From Cunninghamella blakesleeana (Eukaryota > Mucoromycota > Mucoromycetes > Mucorales > Cunninghamellaceae): a DNA stretch of 64,000 nucleotides. Under the pieces are notes generated by a model. The model was not told the origin of the DNA. It saw only the letters and a list, made by a program, of their open reading frames with translations, and did not search any database. The DNA lies in contig JAFCIZ010000002.1 in assembly GCA_017871115.1 (NCBI GenBank), forward strand, positions 1,013,501-1,077,500, written 5' to 3'. This document shows positions 48,596 through 60,703 of the stretch, one piece after another (the stretch's first letter is position 1; every line of letters begins with the position of its first letter). The translations under genes were made by a program, and so were the position numbers.

Positions 48596-51500
48596 TTATT
48601 TATTAATAGTTTTTTTATGAACATGTCCTTTACTACTTTCATCTGATTCATCATCATCTGTTCCTTCATTTTCCTCTAAAGAACCATCGCTAGTATTACC
48701 ATCGCCATCATCTTCTTCTTCGCTAGAATCTTCATCTTCATCTTCTTCACTTGAATCTATATCACTTGAATCAACTTCATCTTCTTCATCAGTAGAATCG
48801 TCATCATCGTCATCGTCATCGTCTTCATCTTCATCATCTTCGTCATCATAAAATGCATCCAAATCATAGTCACCATTTTTCTTTTTTGCTGCTGCACTTG
48901 CTGTACGATAAGCATTACCTGATGCTTCAATACCTGATAATGCCACAGATGCATTGGATGTGAAACCAGGTCGATAACGTGAATCAAAGCTATCACTTCC
49001 AAATCCAGTTTCCACCATAGTCGTACGACTGCCAGCCCATCCATCTAATTCTTCTATATCTCTTACTGTTGGGTCAGGCTGTTCTTCGGGATAATCTGGT
49101 AAAGGTTCATATCCGGGAAGGGGTAAATTAGCAAGTAAAGATAAGGATCCAATTGTATATTGTAAAGAATCTTTTTTTTTAAAAAAAAAAATAGCAATAA
49201 ATATAAAATACAATTAATAACGATATCACTGTCCATGTATATATTTATGTACTTTAATTCAACTTTTTATATATATTAAACTTACGTTCTGTAACAGTAT
49301 CATTCGCAATCGGTAATTTATCAGTTAATAAAATTTGTTGATTGTGTTGTTTCAATTCATTTAATCCAGCTTTATCTTCCAAAGGAATAGTTAAGGACCG
49401 TAATAATCTAGCTCTATCTCTAACATCATAACTCATATCATAACGTGCCAAGTTGAGAACATATTGATTTAATAAATTAAGTGTTGTATGTGATGGATTC
49501 AAACAAACCAATTTACTTGAGAGAGTAAGAATTTGAAGTTTTGTGTTAATAGTCTATAAGTTTATAAAAATAATAAAAAAATTATGTAATTAGGATGGTG
49601 ACATGTTTTGATATAAATAATAATTTATGATAAAATATTCTATTTACTTCATTTGTAAAATTTTTAACTGCTTGTCTTAAAACATCAGGTCCAATTTGAG
49701 GTAAAATACTGGCTTGTTGACCAATTAACCAAAGAATATTTGTACGAGCTGAAGGAACTTGAATTGTATCTAATAGTTTTGCAAGAGCTATGACATAATT
49801 ATTGTGTTCATTTGGTCTATCCTTTAATAATTTTGTAACAACTACTACTGATTCAGCTACAACTAATTCTATATATTCAATTAAAATAAAATAAAAATAT
49901 ATAATAATAATGATCAATACATGTATACATCCACATCTACACCCAATTACAAGTATAAATATATTCACATTATTATTATTATTTAAAAAACAATATTTAC
50001 CATTAGAACTATGTAATAATTTCATTAATAGACGAAGGCAACGATCAGCAGCTGAAGGAACAGTTGTTGCACAACGAGCAATTGCTTGAATAGAAGCAGC
50101 TACGAAATCTTTGTTTGGACTTTTTATGTATTGCTATTCATTATAAATAAATTAAAATAATAAGGTTAATGAAAATAGAGAGATAGTTATATATGTGATA
50201 TTAATTTTATAATGAATAATTTCTATTTTATTTTATTACCTGAAGTTCATTTAATAAACCATGAATGTTTGCATCAGTGGCAGTGTTTGCAAGAATAGTG
50301 AGTTTGATGTCGCGAATAAAGGCTGGTTCGTTGGATTGAACATAAAATTGTTGAATAAATGATTCAAAGAGATACTACATAAAGTTATATAAGTATTAAT
50401 AAAAACACATACATATGTATATATACTTATTTTAGTATAATATAAAATTGCAAAACTATCACTTACTGGACGATTGGATGACATGGTAGCGATATTATTT
50501 AAAACAACATATTGTAATTCACGATGATTTCTTAAAATACGAACCAATGGTCTTGCCACTTTTTCTGCTTGAACGGCTGGCGCTAAATGATAGAATAATT
50601 TTGCTACTGCCAATACAACCTATAAACACACACACACACATATATATATGAATATCAATATCTCTCCATTCTATTTTTTTTTTAATAATATAAAAATAAA
50701 AAAACTTACACCACTATTTCTACTTTGTAATAAAGGTAAGCAGCTTTTCAATAATAGCTCATGATCTTCATCTAACTCTATGACGTTGTTTCCGAAAGTA
50801 TTGATTTCTTCATCTGATGAATCTGAATCTGAATAAAATGCTTTTGATTGTACTGTAGTTGATGTGTTCGGTCTTGTACGTACTTTATCTTCATTCTAAT
50901 ATTGATAAACATAAATTTATATATTTACATATATAGGATTAATAATGATTAAAAATATACATGGAATATTATATATATATATATTGGATTTGGTTATTTA
51001 CATTTGGGTTAGGATTAAGAAATTGAGTTCTATATTTTTTTTTAAAAAAATAATAAAATAGATAAAAATGTTAATATGTAAATCGTTTAACTATTGTATA
51101 TACATATATAATTTATATTTTAAGTGATGAAGATGATTATAATTACCTTCCATAGCGTAACATCAAACCTAAAATTGCCATTTGACCCCACTCATCACAA
51201 TCAGCTAATACGCCACATAATTTTCTAAAACAAGGGTGAATTAAATCAAACCGAGTAGGACATACTTCATTGAATGCCATAATTGTACTGCCAATAGTAA
51301 TAGTTGATCTATCTTTTAATAACGTTGCAACGATTTCAATTAAGGAATCCTTTTGAGTTTCATCTAAACTAATAATAATAATAATAATAGAAAAATAAGA
51401 GGTATATGAATACTCTTTTTTAAAATAGCATTTCTCCCATAATAATATATTTTTATTTTTATTTTACCTATAGCATTTTGGTATAGCATGAGCAGCCGTT

Positions 51501-52197
51501 TTACGAACGTAAGGACTCGAATCTGTAACACATTTTTTAATACCTAAAAGTACGATAGGACTAATTACAGGAACACGAATACCACTCATCACGCGAAGCG
51601 CCATAGCACGAATGATTTGATTTTTATCGCTCAAATCTTTTTGAAAGGAATTAATGGAGAGCAAAGCTAAATCAGGTTCTTGTTCTGCATAACGTAATAA
51701 ATAGATATAGACCAATTTACGAACTTCAATGTTTTGCGATACTACATTTTTTACAACATCAGGGAAAAATTCAGATACATCACGCCCTTTGGATATCATC
51801 TGTAGTTATATTTATATAAAAAATAGATAGATAAATAAAATAGGTAGAAATATAAATATTAATGTTTTGATTATTATTACGTTTCACTGTCACTTTTATA
51901 TAATTGTCCACATTAAACTCATTCATAATACATGTATTAAAAAAAAAAGATAGCACTTACAGCAATCAATCGTTTTAAACCATCGAGTTTTTCCCTATCA
52001 TTTTTTGAGTCTAGTTGTCGTTTAATATTTCTCATTTTTTCCTCAGATGTATCAAAATATTGAGCACCAGAATCACCACCTCCAGGAAAGCCAAGCTCAC
52101 GTGCATTTTCAACTAATCCTTGAGACATCTTTTGTGATAGTTTTGCGGCATTTTCAGCAAAATTCATAGCTTTGTTAATATAGTCTGATACCTCCAT
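48596..52197 (-). CDS. APL6: AP-3 complex subunit beta
   Basis: Eleven exons (52197-51961, 51799-51468, 51368-51147, 51029-51002, 50895-50710, 50619-50467, 50374-50240, 50133-50001, 49868-49648, 49553-49286, 49170-48596) encode 829 residues. The adaptin N-terminal solenoid is clear: [60 protein letters not shown], and [19 protein letters not shown]. An SDSDSSDEE insert precedes [19 protein letters not shown]. The C-terminal hinge is a long Asp/Glu/Ser tract, typical of beta-3, and the protein ends there at KKTINK without an evident appendage domain. AP-3 sorts cargo from the Golgi or endosome to the vacuole (ALP pathway). Exon 4 is only 28 nt. Confidence 0.95.
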
Positions 52198-52860
52198 TAT
52201 GTATATATATGATGTTTAAAGGGAGAGGTGTAAAACAAAATAAAATAAAATAAAAAGAAAAGTAGGAGATAAGGTAAATAATAATAATATAACTAATAAT
52301 AGTCGTAGATTATAATCAAATAGATGGTATTCTTTTTTTTATATCTAAATATAATTTATATAAATAAACTAGCACTGGAGAAGTATAAAATAGAATATAG
52401 TATAGTATAATATTTCAAAAAAATAAAATAAAATAAAAGAACGGAAGTAATATAAATACAAGATTAAAAAATTATATTGTTTTAAATAAAAAGTAACATA
52501 AGGTTCGTGGAAAAAGGAAAAGAGTGCGAAAAAAATATGGTCAACGTTTAAAAAAAGGCGGTATTTAAAAAATTTTAAAAAAAAACAGGAATTGCTTCGT
52601 TTCATCATTATTACTATCATATTTTTTTTAAGTATATATTTTATTTCATGTAAGTATATGTAATTACTTTTTTCTTTTTTTAAAAAAAAATAAAAAATAA
52701 AAAAGATTCAAATAAATTTTAATGAATAAATATGGAATAATAATAATAATTTTTCATGTATATATATTAATATATATGTATATAAATTTTTATATATATT
52801 TAAAAAAATGGAAAGAGGAAGGAAGGAAATTAATTTTTTTATTTTTTTTAATCAACTGTT
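52198..52860. other. Intergenic
   Basis: It is the AP-3 beta promoter side and the eIF2alpha 3' region. It includes a T/A run at about 52672-52690 and AT-rich DNA. No gene is seen. Confidence 0.5.
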
Positions 52861-54232
52861 TTACATTTCATCATCACTATCAGCAACAACATCACCTTCA
52901 TCTTCATCACCACTAACAAGTTCATTTTCCTTTTCAGCTTGAGCTAATAAAGCAGCGAAATCTTTATCATCTGTTTCAGAAACCAATTTAGCTTCCTTTT
53001 CAACCTTAAATCTGGCCCATTTATGACTTTCTAATGTTTCTTTAATTGCATTGATAGCTTCTTCGACAACTTTAAAGCCAACTGTTTTTTCTAATGCATC
53101 TGCTGTTACTACGTACAATGGCGCAGCTAAATATGTTACCTTGATGGGTACGTCAGGTGTAGATTTACTTTCACCAGCTTCTAAAGCAGCTTTGATTGCT
53201 AAAACACCATCCATACCAGTACATCTAAGGTCAAGTTCTAAATGAAATGAAATAATATATATAGTATTTTAATAATTATGGGATAACCAACATTTTTCTT
53301 TTCTATTCGTATAATAAAAACTTATGATAATGAGAGTAATAAACTTACGTGCACGGATCTTTACTGGTTGAGGGGTCATTCTACGTTTAATATTACTAAG
53401 TAATTCACTCTTTACGGCATCTTCTAATGGGACATCTTGGAATACAGAATCAGGGTCACTAAAATATATTCAAAATAATAATAATAATGATATGAATCAT
53501 AATTAGTCATTTTAATAAAAAAGAAATAATAATAATAATAATATATATGTATCCATTTTTCCTTTTTTAGAACTTACGCAATTGCAACTTTGAATGCATC
53601 GTAAGCATGACCAAACTTTTTATATAATGGCCAAACAGCTTTTTCATAAAGATCTTTAAGAGGAATATCATGTTTTACGGCAACATGACTTAAAATAGAA
53701 TGGACAGCCTTGGATTTGTTGTATTTCTCTTCACATCTAGCAACATCTTCAGGTGTAACTCGACGTTTAGAAAGATCAATATAACCTATATATATATATG
53801 TGTAAAGATAATTAAAATAATTAATTTTAGTATTCCAATGGTATAACTCAATTATTATTACTATTATTATCATTATTATTATTATTTTTATTATTACTAC
53901 TATTACTCAGATTGGTGTGTATAGCATTTAATAATAAATAAATAAATAAAAACCATTATTTACCTTTTTCTTCGTCAACTCTAAGTACAACTACTACTTC
54001 GTTACGTCCAACACGGATAAGTTTTTGTACTGATCGAATACGTCTTCTTGATAATTCAGATAAAAGAATCATACCTTCACGATCACCATATTCAAGCTAT
54101 ACATAAATATATATATAAAGGGTAAATAAATAAAATGATAAATATAAGTATTATGCTAATATGATAAATATGATATAATCAAATTTTTTATATTGTTATA
54201 TCTCGAAAACAAGTGCATTTTATATATATACA

Positions 54233-54302
<70 letters not shown>

Positions 54303-54426
54303 GCATTCATACCAAACGAACGTAAGCCCCCATATCTGCAATTTGTCGAACATTGACCATCACTACATCATCCACTTGAGGGAATTCATTTTCATACATA
54401 CGACAATGAAATTTATCATCACTCAT
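52861..54426 (-). CDS. SUI2: Translation initiation factor eIF2 alpha
   Basis: Five exons (54426-54313, 54096-53964, 53785-53578, 53458-53349, 53237-52861) encode 313 residues. The S1 RNA-binding domain is at the N-terminus ([20 protein letters not shown]). The regulatory site is [14 protein letters not shown]; the serine before RRR (Ser54 here, equivalent to Ser51/52) is the target of Gcn2-type kinases, and its phosphorylation inhibits eIF2B and lowers initiation. [15 protein letters not shown] and the alpha/beta C-terminal domain follow, with an acidic C-terminus ([15 protein letters not shown]). The protein is part of the eIF2-GTP-Met-tRNAi complex. Intron 1 contains a very long homopolymer. 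Confidence 0.98.
54233..54301. repeat. T13-A56 homopolymer run in eIF2alpha intron 1
   Basis: Thirteen T are followed by fifty-six consecutive A on the plus strand. On the coding strand this is a 56-T tract starting about 11 nt after the 5' splice site of intron 1. It is the longest homopolymer in the window. Its length is liable to sequencing and polymerase-slippage error. Confidence 0.95.
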
Positions 54427-55212
54427 TTTTATAAGTATTATTTATTAATATTAATAATAATAGAAAAATACAGTGAAAAGAGAGAGAAAAAAAAGAGAGA
54501 AAAAAAAATAGGTAAGGAACTAGCAAAATTATTTTTTTTTATTTAACGCGATGAGCAAAATAGTCACAGGATTATTTCAATGGCCGTTTTTCATTTTTGG
54601 AAGAAAGCTTTAATGTTTAATGTTACCAATATTAATAACAACATATACATATAATTCATCTAATCATATTAATACACATAATAAATATAAAGATAAAAAA
54701 TAAAAAAATAACCAGTAATGTTTTAAATTATATATATAATTTGATCATATTACTAAAAAATAGATCAAATATAAGTATGGAATTTAATAAATTTAAATTG
54801 ATTCTTAACTGCCTCCTTTTTATCATCAACTGTAGTCAATAAAATATATATGATTAGTATTTATAACAGTAATAATAATAGATAAAATATTATTATCATT
54901 AAGTTAGTTGTTGTAATAAAGGAAAGGGATATATTTAAATCAATGTAAAAAAAAGCTGAGGAGCTCTTTAAACTCCGTTCGATTTTTTTAAAACGGAAAG
55001 GCTTTTTCTTTTCTCAATTTTCTTTTCTTCCTTTTTCCTTTTTCTCTTTCATTTTTTTTCTTTTCTTCTTTATTAATTTATTTTATATATTTATTATTAT
55101 TCTATTTATTTTATATAATATATTGTTATATATATATATATATATATATAAATATACATTCCATTATAAATAAATACGTATATAAGAAAGAAGGAAAATT
55201 ATTAATAAAGAC
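54427..55212. promoter_or_regulatory. Divergent promoter region of eIF2alpha and the MAPKK gene
   Basis: It separates two divergent starts. A pyrimidine-rich tract at about 55003-55075 and a (TA)n TATA-like stretch at 55130-55152 precede the kinase ATG; a purine-rich tract at 54476-54510 lies upstream of eIF2alpha on its strand. No additional gene is seen. Confidence 0.5.
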
Positions 55213-55666
55213 ATGGCCTTAGTACCTGAATCAGTAGAAGTCAATTCACCCAACACATCAACTACTGGTCCTATTCCAAAAATGGGAAAAAGAAACCCAG
55301 GACTTAAGCTTTCTCCTCAACATTTACAGCTAGCCACCAATGGTCCAAGTTTAAATAACAATAATAATAATAACAATAATAATAATTTGCGTGAAAAAAT
55401 TGGTCATCTTATGAACTCAAATGCATCTTCTATTACACCTTCTACTTCAACCTCAACCTCCTCTACCTCGTCTAATTCTACGAATAATAATCATAATAAT
55501 CATAGCAGCAGTAGCAGTAGTAGTAATACACCTAATAATATAAATAACAACAATAATAATAACGGACCAACAGTTAGTTATTATTACGGTGGCCCCCTTC
55601 CTATTGAAGAAGAAACTTCGCTTGCTGCTAGCTATTTAGCTGCTTCTAAGCAGCAGCAGCAGCAGC

Positions 55667-55700
<34 letters not shown>

Positions 55701-57326
55701 TCAGCAATATAATTATAAAAATCCTTCTTTAGAATCAAATGATATAATAGATAACAATAATAATAATAGTAACAGTAGTAATATGTCTATGCCCATGCCT
55801 TCACCTTCACAACCATCCAACCCAATGATGAATAATCATAATCATAATAACAATACTAATATATATAATACAAATAATCATCATTACCAGCAACAACAAA
55901 ATCAATATAATAGTAATAAATACAATAACAACCAATACAACAATAACAACAACAATAATAACCCGGAATTAGACCCTACTATTCCTCATGATGTTCAAGC
56001 AAAAGATTTGGAAATATTACAACGTTTAGGCGAAGGTGCTGCTGGTACAGTACGTAAAGTTTTACATAGACCTACAGGTTTAATCATGGCGAAAAAGGTA
56101 ACCATATTATATGTATATAAATCAAATATATTGTGATACAAAAAAAAAAAAAAAAAACTAATTATTAATAAATATCTGATTTATAAAATATATATATTAA
56201 TATTTACATATATTTGTATATTTATTTATATATTTTTAGTCCATTTCCACGGATCCTGACCCAGCTGTTCAAAGACAAATTCTTCGAGAATTATCCTTTT
56301 TAAAAACATGCCATTCACCTTATATCGTTTCTTTTTATGGTGCCTTTTTGGATGATGGGGAAACAACGGTGTCATTATGTATGGAGTTTTGTGAAGGGGG
56401 TAGTTTACACGATATTTATACTCGTGCTGCTGAGCGTGGGGGTGTTATTGGTGAAGCGGTTTTGGAAAGAATTGCTGAATCCGTTTGTAAAGGTTTAGTA
56501 TATTTGCACTCAAAAAGAGTTATCCATCGAGGTAAAAAAAAATTAATAATAATAAAAAGTTATATAAACAGGGATCGTTTAATGTGCAATGATTGACATT
56601 TTTTATGGTTATTAACATATATATATATATAGATATTAAGCCTTCTAATATAGTGGTAACAAGAAAAGGTGAAATTAAATTATGTGATTTTGGTGTTTCT
56701 GGTGAATTAATTAATTCTGTAGCTGAAACGTTTACTGGTACTCAATATTACATGGCTGTAAGTGAATACATATATATATATAAAGAAAAAATGAAAAGCA
56801 AGTTTAATAAAAATATTCAATCTATTAATTCAATTTTTTCTTTACTTTTTATTTGATTTTATCCTATTTTATTAATATATATAAACTAATAGCCTGAAAG
56901 AATTCAAGGAAATGCGTATGCAGTACAATCGGATATTTGGTCACTAGGGTTAACATTAATTGAAGTGTCTCAAAATGAACCAGCTTTACCACCACCGGGC
57001 CATCCGGATTTATCTATTTTTGAATTATTAGATTTTATTGTAAGACAACCTGTGCCTGAAATCAAAGGATCACATATCTCTGATGCTTGTAAAAACTTTG
57101 TGGCAGTTTGGTAAGCTGATTCTTTCCTCTTATTTACCTGTTTATTTATATTTTAAAAAAAATGAATAATTTTTAAACGTTATTGACATATCTTTTATGT
57201 AGTTTAACCAAGGATCCTTATTTACGCCCACCACCTGCAAGAATGTTGGAGCACCCTTTTATTAAAAAATGGGAAAATTGTTTTGTAGATATTGCTCAAT
57301 TTGCTAAAGATGTTTGGGGATGGTAA
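55213..57326 (+). CDS. MAP kinase kinase, Mkk1/2 type
   Basis: Five exons (55213-56097, 56240-56531, 56633-56757, 56893-57110, 57203-57326) encode 547 residues. The first 260 residues are low complexity, with Asn runs, Ser runs and a run of 17 Gln. The kinase domain starts [20 protein letters not shown], has the catalytic loop [12 protein letters not shown], the [11 protein letters not shown] magnesium loop, and the activation segment [20 protein letters not shown], with Ser/Thr at the MAPKK phosphorylation positions. VSGE and the TFTGT-YMAPERIQG wording match yeast Mkk1/Mkk2, the MAPKKs of the cell-wall integrity pathway below Bck1 and above Slt2; Pbs2 is the main alternative. The first exon ends exactly after the AKK lysine. 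Confidence 0.92.
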
Positions 57327-57763
57327 TTTTTTTAATAATGCATTTTGTTTTTATTTTATTTTTTATTTATTTTTTTCTTTAGTATTATAAAATAAATTTA
57401 TATGACAAAGGAAAAAAGAAAAAGAACCCTTCTAATAAAAGATGATCACATGAGTTTATTACCCCTCATCCTATTTTTATTTTTTTCAAATCATCAGTCA
57501 TATATATATTTTTAAAATGATCATAAATCCATTCATCCCCAATTGATTGATAGATTTTTATAATTACTATTTACACAAATACATGAATAAATAAATTAAT
57601 AAAACGTTTAAAGATTAATATCAATATATCTGATAAAAAAAAGGGAGGGAGAGATGACATTTATATTTTTATTTTTTAAAAAAAATAACTATAATAAATA
57701 GATAGAGAGAAAAGGATATGCATAAGGAATAATTATTTTAAAGATTTGGTGATAAGAGTTCGT
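57327..57763. other. Convergent intergenic region
   Basis: It is shared 3' DNA between the MAPKK and profilin genes, with A/T runs and a GGGAGGGAGAG block at about 57643. No gene is seen. Confidence 0.5.
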
Positions 57764-58653
57764 TTACTATTTAATAAAAACAAAGTTAAAAAATTAGATA
57801 TATACATATATATATATTGTATCGTAAAATAATAATAATAATAGTTGTAATAATCTTAATCAAATTAGAATACTTACATAACCAACGCTAATCAAATAAT
57901 CAGCTAATCCTTCTACAACTTTAGCACAATTTCCAGGTTGAATTCCTTCCTTGTAAGTACCAATAATAATAGCTTGGGTAGTCTTAACAACAACAACACC
58001 ATCAGAATTCTTTTTAATAATAATAATAATAAGGGTATATATATTTAGTATAATAAATAATAAGAATATTAAGAATAACATAATTATATTACATAAAATA
58101 ATTACTTACTTTTTTACCGTAAATAGAACGATCGTCAGCACGAAGGGTGAAATATTTGGCACCTTCGATATGGAAACCAGAAGCTTGGATTCCTTCACTA
58201 TTTTTAAAACCATTAGCTAACTCAGTAAATTCATTGGGAGTTAACTATATATTAGAGAGGAAGGAAAAAAGTAAAAGAAAAAGAAAAGAAATAATAATTG
58301 GAGTATTAAGAAGTAAGGGATTAAAAAAAAAAAAAAAAGTAAAAGGTAAGTAAAAGAAAGAATAAAATCTCGATATATACCATTTATTTATTATCATTCT
58401 TATTCTTTTATTTTATTTTTACATTTCGATAATCTTTTTTTTTTTTTCACTCTTTACGCGCTTTTCCTTTCATCTCTTTTTATGTTTTATAGAAATATTT
58501 ATTATTAATTATTTTTCATCTATTTTTCATATTCATTTTTACCGTGAATCCGGGAGATGTAGCCCAAGCACCACCTTGTACACCGTAGATAGCGGCCTTA
58601 GTGACATTACCAGTACCAACGAGGTTAGAATCGACGTATTGTTGCCAAGACAT
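57764..58653 (-). CDS. PFY1: Profilin
   Basis: Four exons (58653-58543, 58244-58110, 58009-57878, 57766-57764) encode 126 residues, exactly the common fungal profilin length. The N-terminal [15 protein letters not shown], the [18 protein letters not shown] region, [10 protein letters not shown] and the C-terminal [14 protein letters not shown] are family hallmarks; aromatic residues at both ends form the poly-proline site. Profilin binds G-actin, PIP2 and proline-rich formins. The final Tyr codon is followed at once by a GTAAGT donor. A TTAAATAG acceptor at about 57767 is followed by TAA, so the last coding exon would hold only the stop codon. Without splicing the protein would gain five residues (VSILI). 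Confidence 0.95.
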
Positions 58654-59175
58654 GTTTATATTATTATATTTGTATTAAAAAAGAGATGAAAAAAAAAGTG
58701 AAGAAGAAAAAAAAAAAGAATCTTACGACAAGTTTGGGGCTTTAGAAAAAAATTCGGAAACTCATTTTAAATTCCGCCCTATTTTTAACTGGCTGCTCTA
58801 TAATAATATTCATCCTCTTACTATTTTATTAAACACGTTTATACATATAAAAATAAAGAAAAGGGGAAAAAACGAGATATTCTTGCTTGATATATTTCTT
58901 TTTCTTACTGATTTTTTTTATTTTTTTATATTAAACTGCTGTTAATATTAACAATATTATTGTTATTATTATTATTACGAATTATATACTAATTTATTTA
59001 TTAAATATAAAGATTATACTAAAAAGAAAGGACTCAACTTTTTTATTTTGACTTGTAAAACGGTGTTCTAATCGGTGTTTATTAGCACATGTGTTTAAAG
59101 GTATCTTGTATGATCTTTTTTATTTGATTTTTATTACTATTACATAAATAAATATAATAAAAGAGAAAGAGAGAA

Positions 59176-59271
<96 letters not shown>

Positions 59272-60499
59272 TAAAATGTAAAAAAAGTAAAAGAAAATCA
59301 ACTTTTTTTCTGAAAATGATTTAGTCCTAGTCTATTTTTTTTATTATACTTGTGCAATCTAGTCCTTGTCTTTTTTTTATAATCTTTGTGCGAGATTTTA
59401 CAAAGCATAGTTCTATAATTAGTATTTATATGATGCAAGATATATAGTACCAAGTCATTCTTTTATATATATATATGTATAATCTGATATGTTAAATATA
59501 TCAATTGATCAAATGATTTATATAAAAATAAAAATAAAAAAAGAATTTCATTTTTCATTATTATTTTTTCCATACTAGGTAGTGTGGCTAGGTATAAACG
59601 TATTCCTATTTAGTATTCAAAGAATAAAAAATATGATAATATATTACATGTCACCAAAAAAAAAAGAGTCATTTTGGATTTCATTTCATCTTATTCCATA
59701 CGTAAAAATATGAGTTATTTTTTTATTGGTAAACTTATCATATCATTATTGGCTAAGCATTAAAAAAAAAAGTGAAAGAGAAAGAGAAAGGGAAAAAAAT
59801 AAAAGATTAAAGTACCGAATATAACAATTTATTCTTCAACATAATAATGCGTAGTTCTATCTGTTATATATATATATACTATTTTCTTTTATTATTTTTT
59901 TTGTGGAGTCATAACCGCAGCTGTTCTTGGTATTTTTTTTATAAAAAAAAAAATAGAAACGGAAAGAACCGAAAAAAAAAATACCAGTCATCATAAATCA
60001 TAACTGATAATAACACTCTTTTTTATTATTATTTACTAAAATAAAAGTTTCTTTTTACACTCATATCAATAAAAGTAACCATAATAATTTCGATCGCAAT
60101 CATAACAATAAAAGCATAATATTTAATATAAGAAAAGGAAGTAATGGATTACTGGTTGATTTATCTACAATTTTTTTTTTTCTTGAAGTGGAATCCTTAC
60201 AGCACTTATCTGCGAGTGGCAAAGTTTTATATATGATCACTTCTAAAATAAGGCATTTCAAAGCTCTCTTTTTTAAATTTATAAAAAGCATAGTTTTTTT
60301 CTTTTTTTCTTTTTTCTTTCTCTTCTTTATTCAATACAGTTTTATTTTATATTATTTATTTATTTTTTTTAAAAAAAAAAAAGAAAAGAAAAAATATAAA
60401 CATTTATATTTCAAAACATAACATTTATACCTTTTTTATATAACCAAAATAATATTTTTTAAATCAATATTTCAATATATAAATATACAATATCAAACA
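58654..60499. other. Long divergent intergenic stretch
   Basis: It lies between the profilin and WWE-domain genes. It contains the GA microsatellite (listed separately), a T/A palindromic run near 60361-60381 and AT-rich DNA. No convincing gene is seen; the short frames here are Phe/Lys-rich. Confidence 0.5.
59160..59270. repeat. (GA)n microsatellite
   Basis: About 110 bp of GA repeats begin with imperfect GAAAGA units and become pure GA. It lies in the profilin-WWE intergenic region. It is the longest purine-only tract of the window and could form triplex DNA, or act as a GAGA-type promoter element. Confidence 0.95.
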
Positions 60500-60703
60500 A
60501 TGAGTTACCAATGGTGTTATAACGCTGGGTCCATGTGGGTACCACTTGATAAAAATACACAAGTTGCTATTGAAAGATTATGGCGACAATCTAGTGCTGA
60601 TTGGGTATATGTTGCTACGTTCCGTGATCAAGCTTATGTTAATGGTTCAAATCTATACATTCATTATAATGGTGCTAATTATTATCTAACAAGAACATGT
60701 TAA
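60500..60703 (+). CDS. Stand-alone WWE-domain protein (67 residues)
   Basis: This single-exon gene encodes 67 residues with no low complexity. The sequence runs from YQWCYNAGSMWVPLDKNTQ through VAIERLWRQ to NLYIHYNGANYYLTRTC. The two tryptophan anchors, the acidic IE step before an aromatic/hydrophobic helix, and the final Y-x-L-x-R strand fit the WWE fold, which in other proteins binds ADP-ribose or poly(ADP-ribose) and is normally joined to ubiquitin-ligase or PARP domains. Here it occupies the whole protein. The start is the first ATG after an A/T leader, and the stop is followed by A-rich 3' DNA. The fold assignment is by pattern only. Confidence 0.75.
   Translation: MSYQWCYNAGSMWVPLDKNTQVAIERLWRQSSADWVYVATFRDQAYVNGSNLYIHYNGANYYLTRTC

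Noticed and set aside
48757..49044. Minus-strand frame rich in Met/Thr ([10 protein letters not shown])
   Set aside because: It is a frame-shifted shadow of the acidic Asp/Glu codons of AP-3 beta.
54193..54546. Plus-strand frame with a long poly-lysine run
   Set aside because: It is the translation of the intronic A56 homopolymer opposite the eIF2alpha gene.
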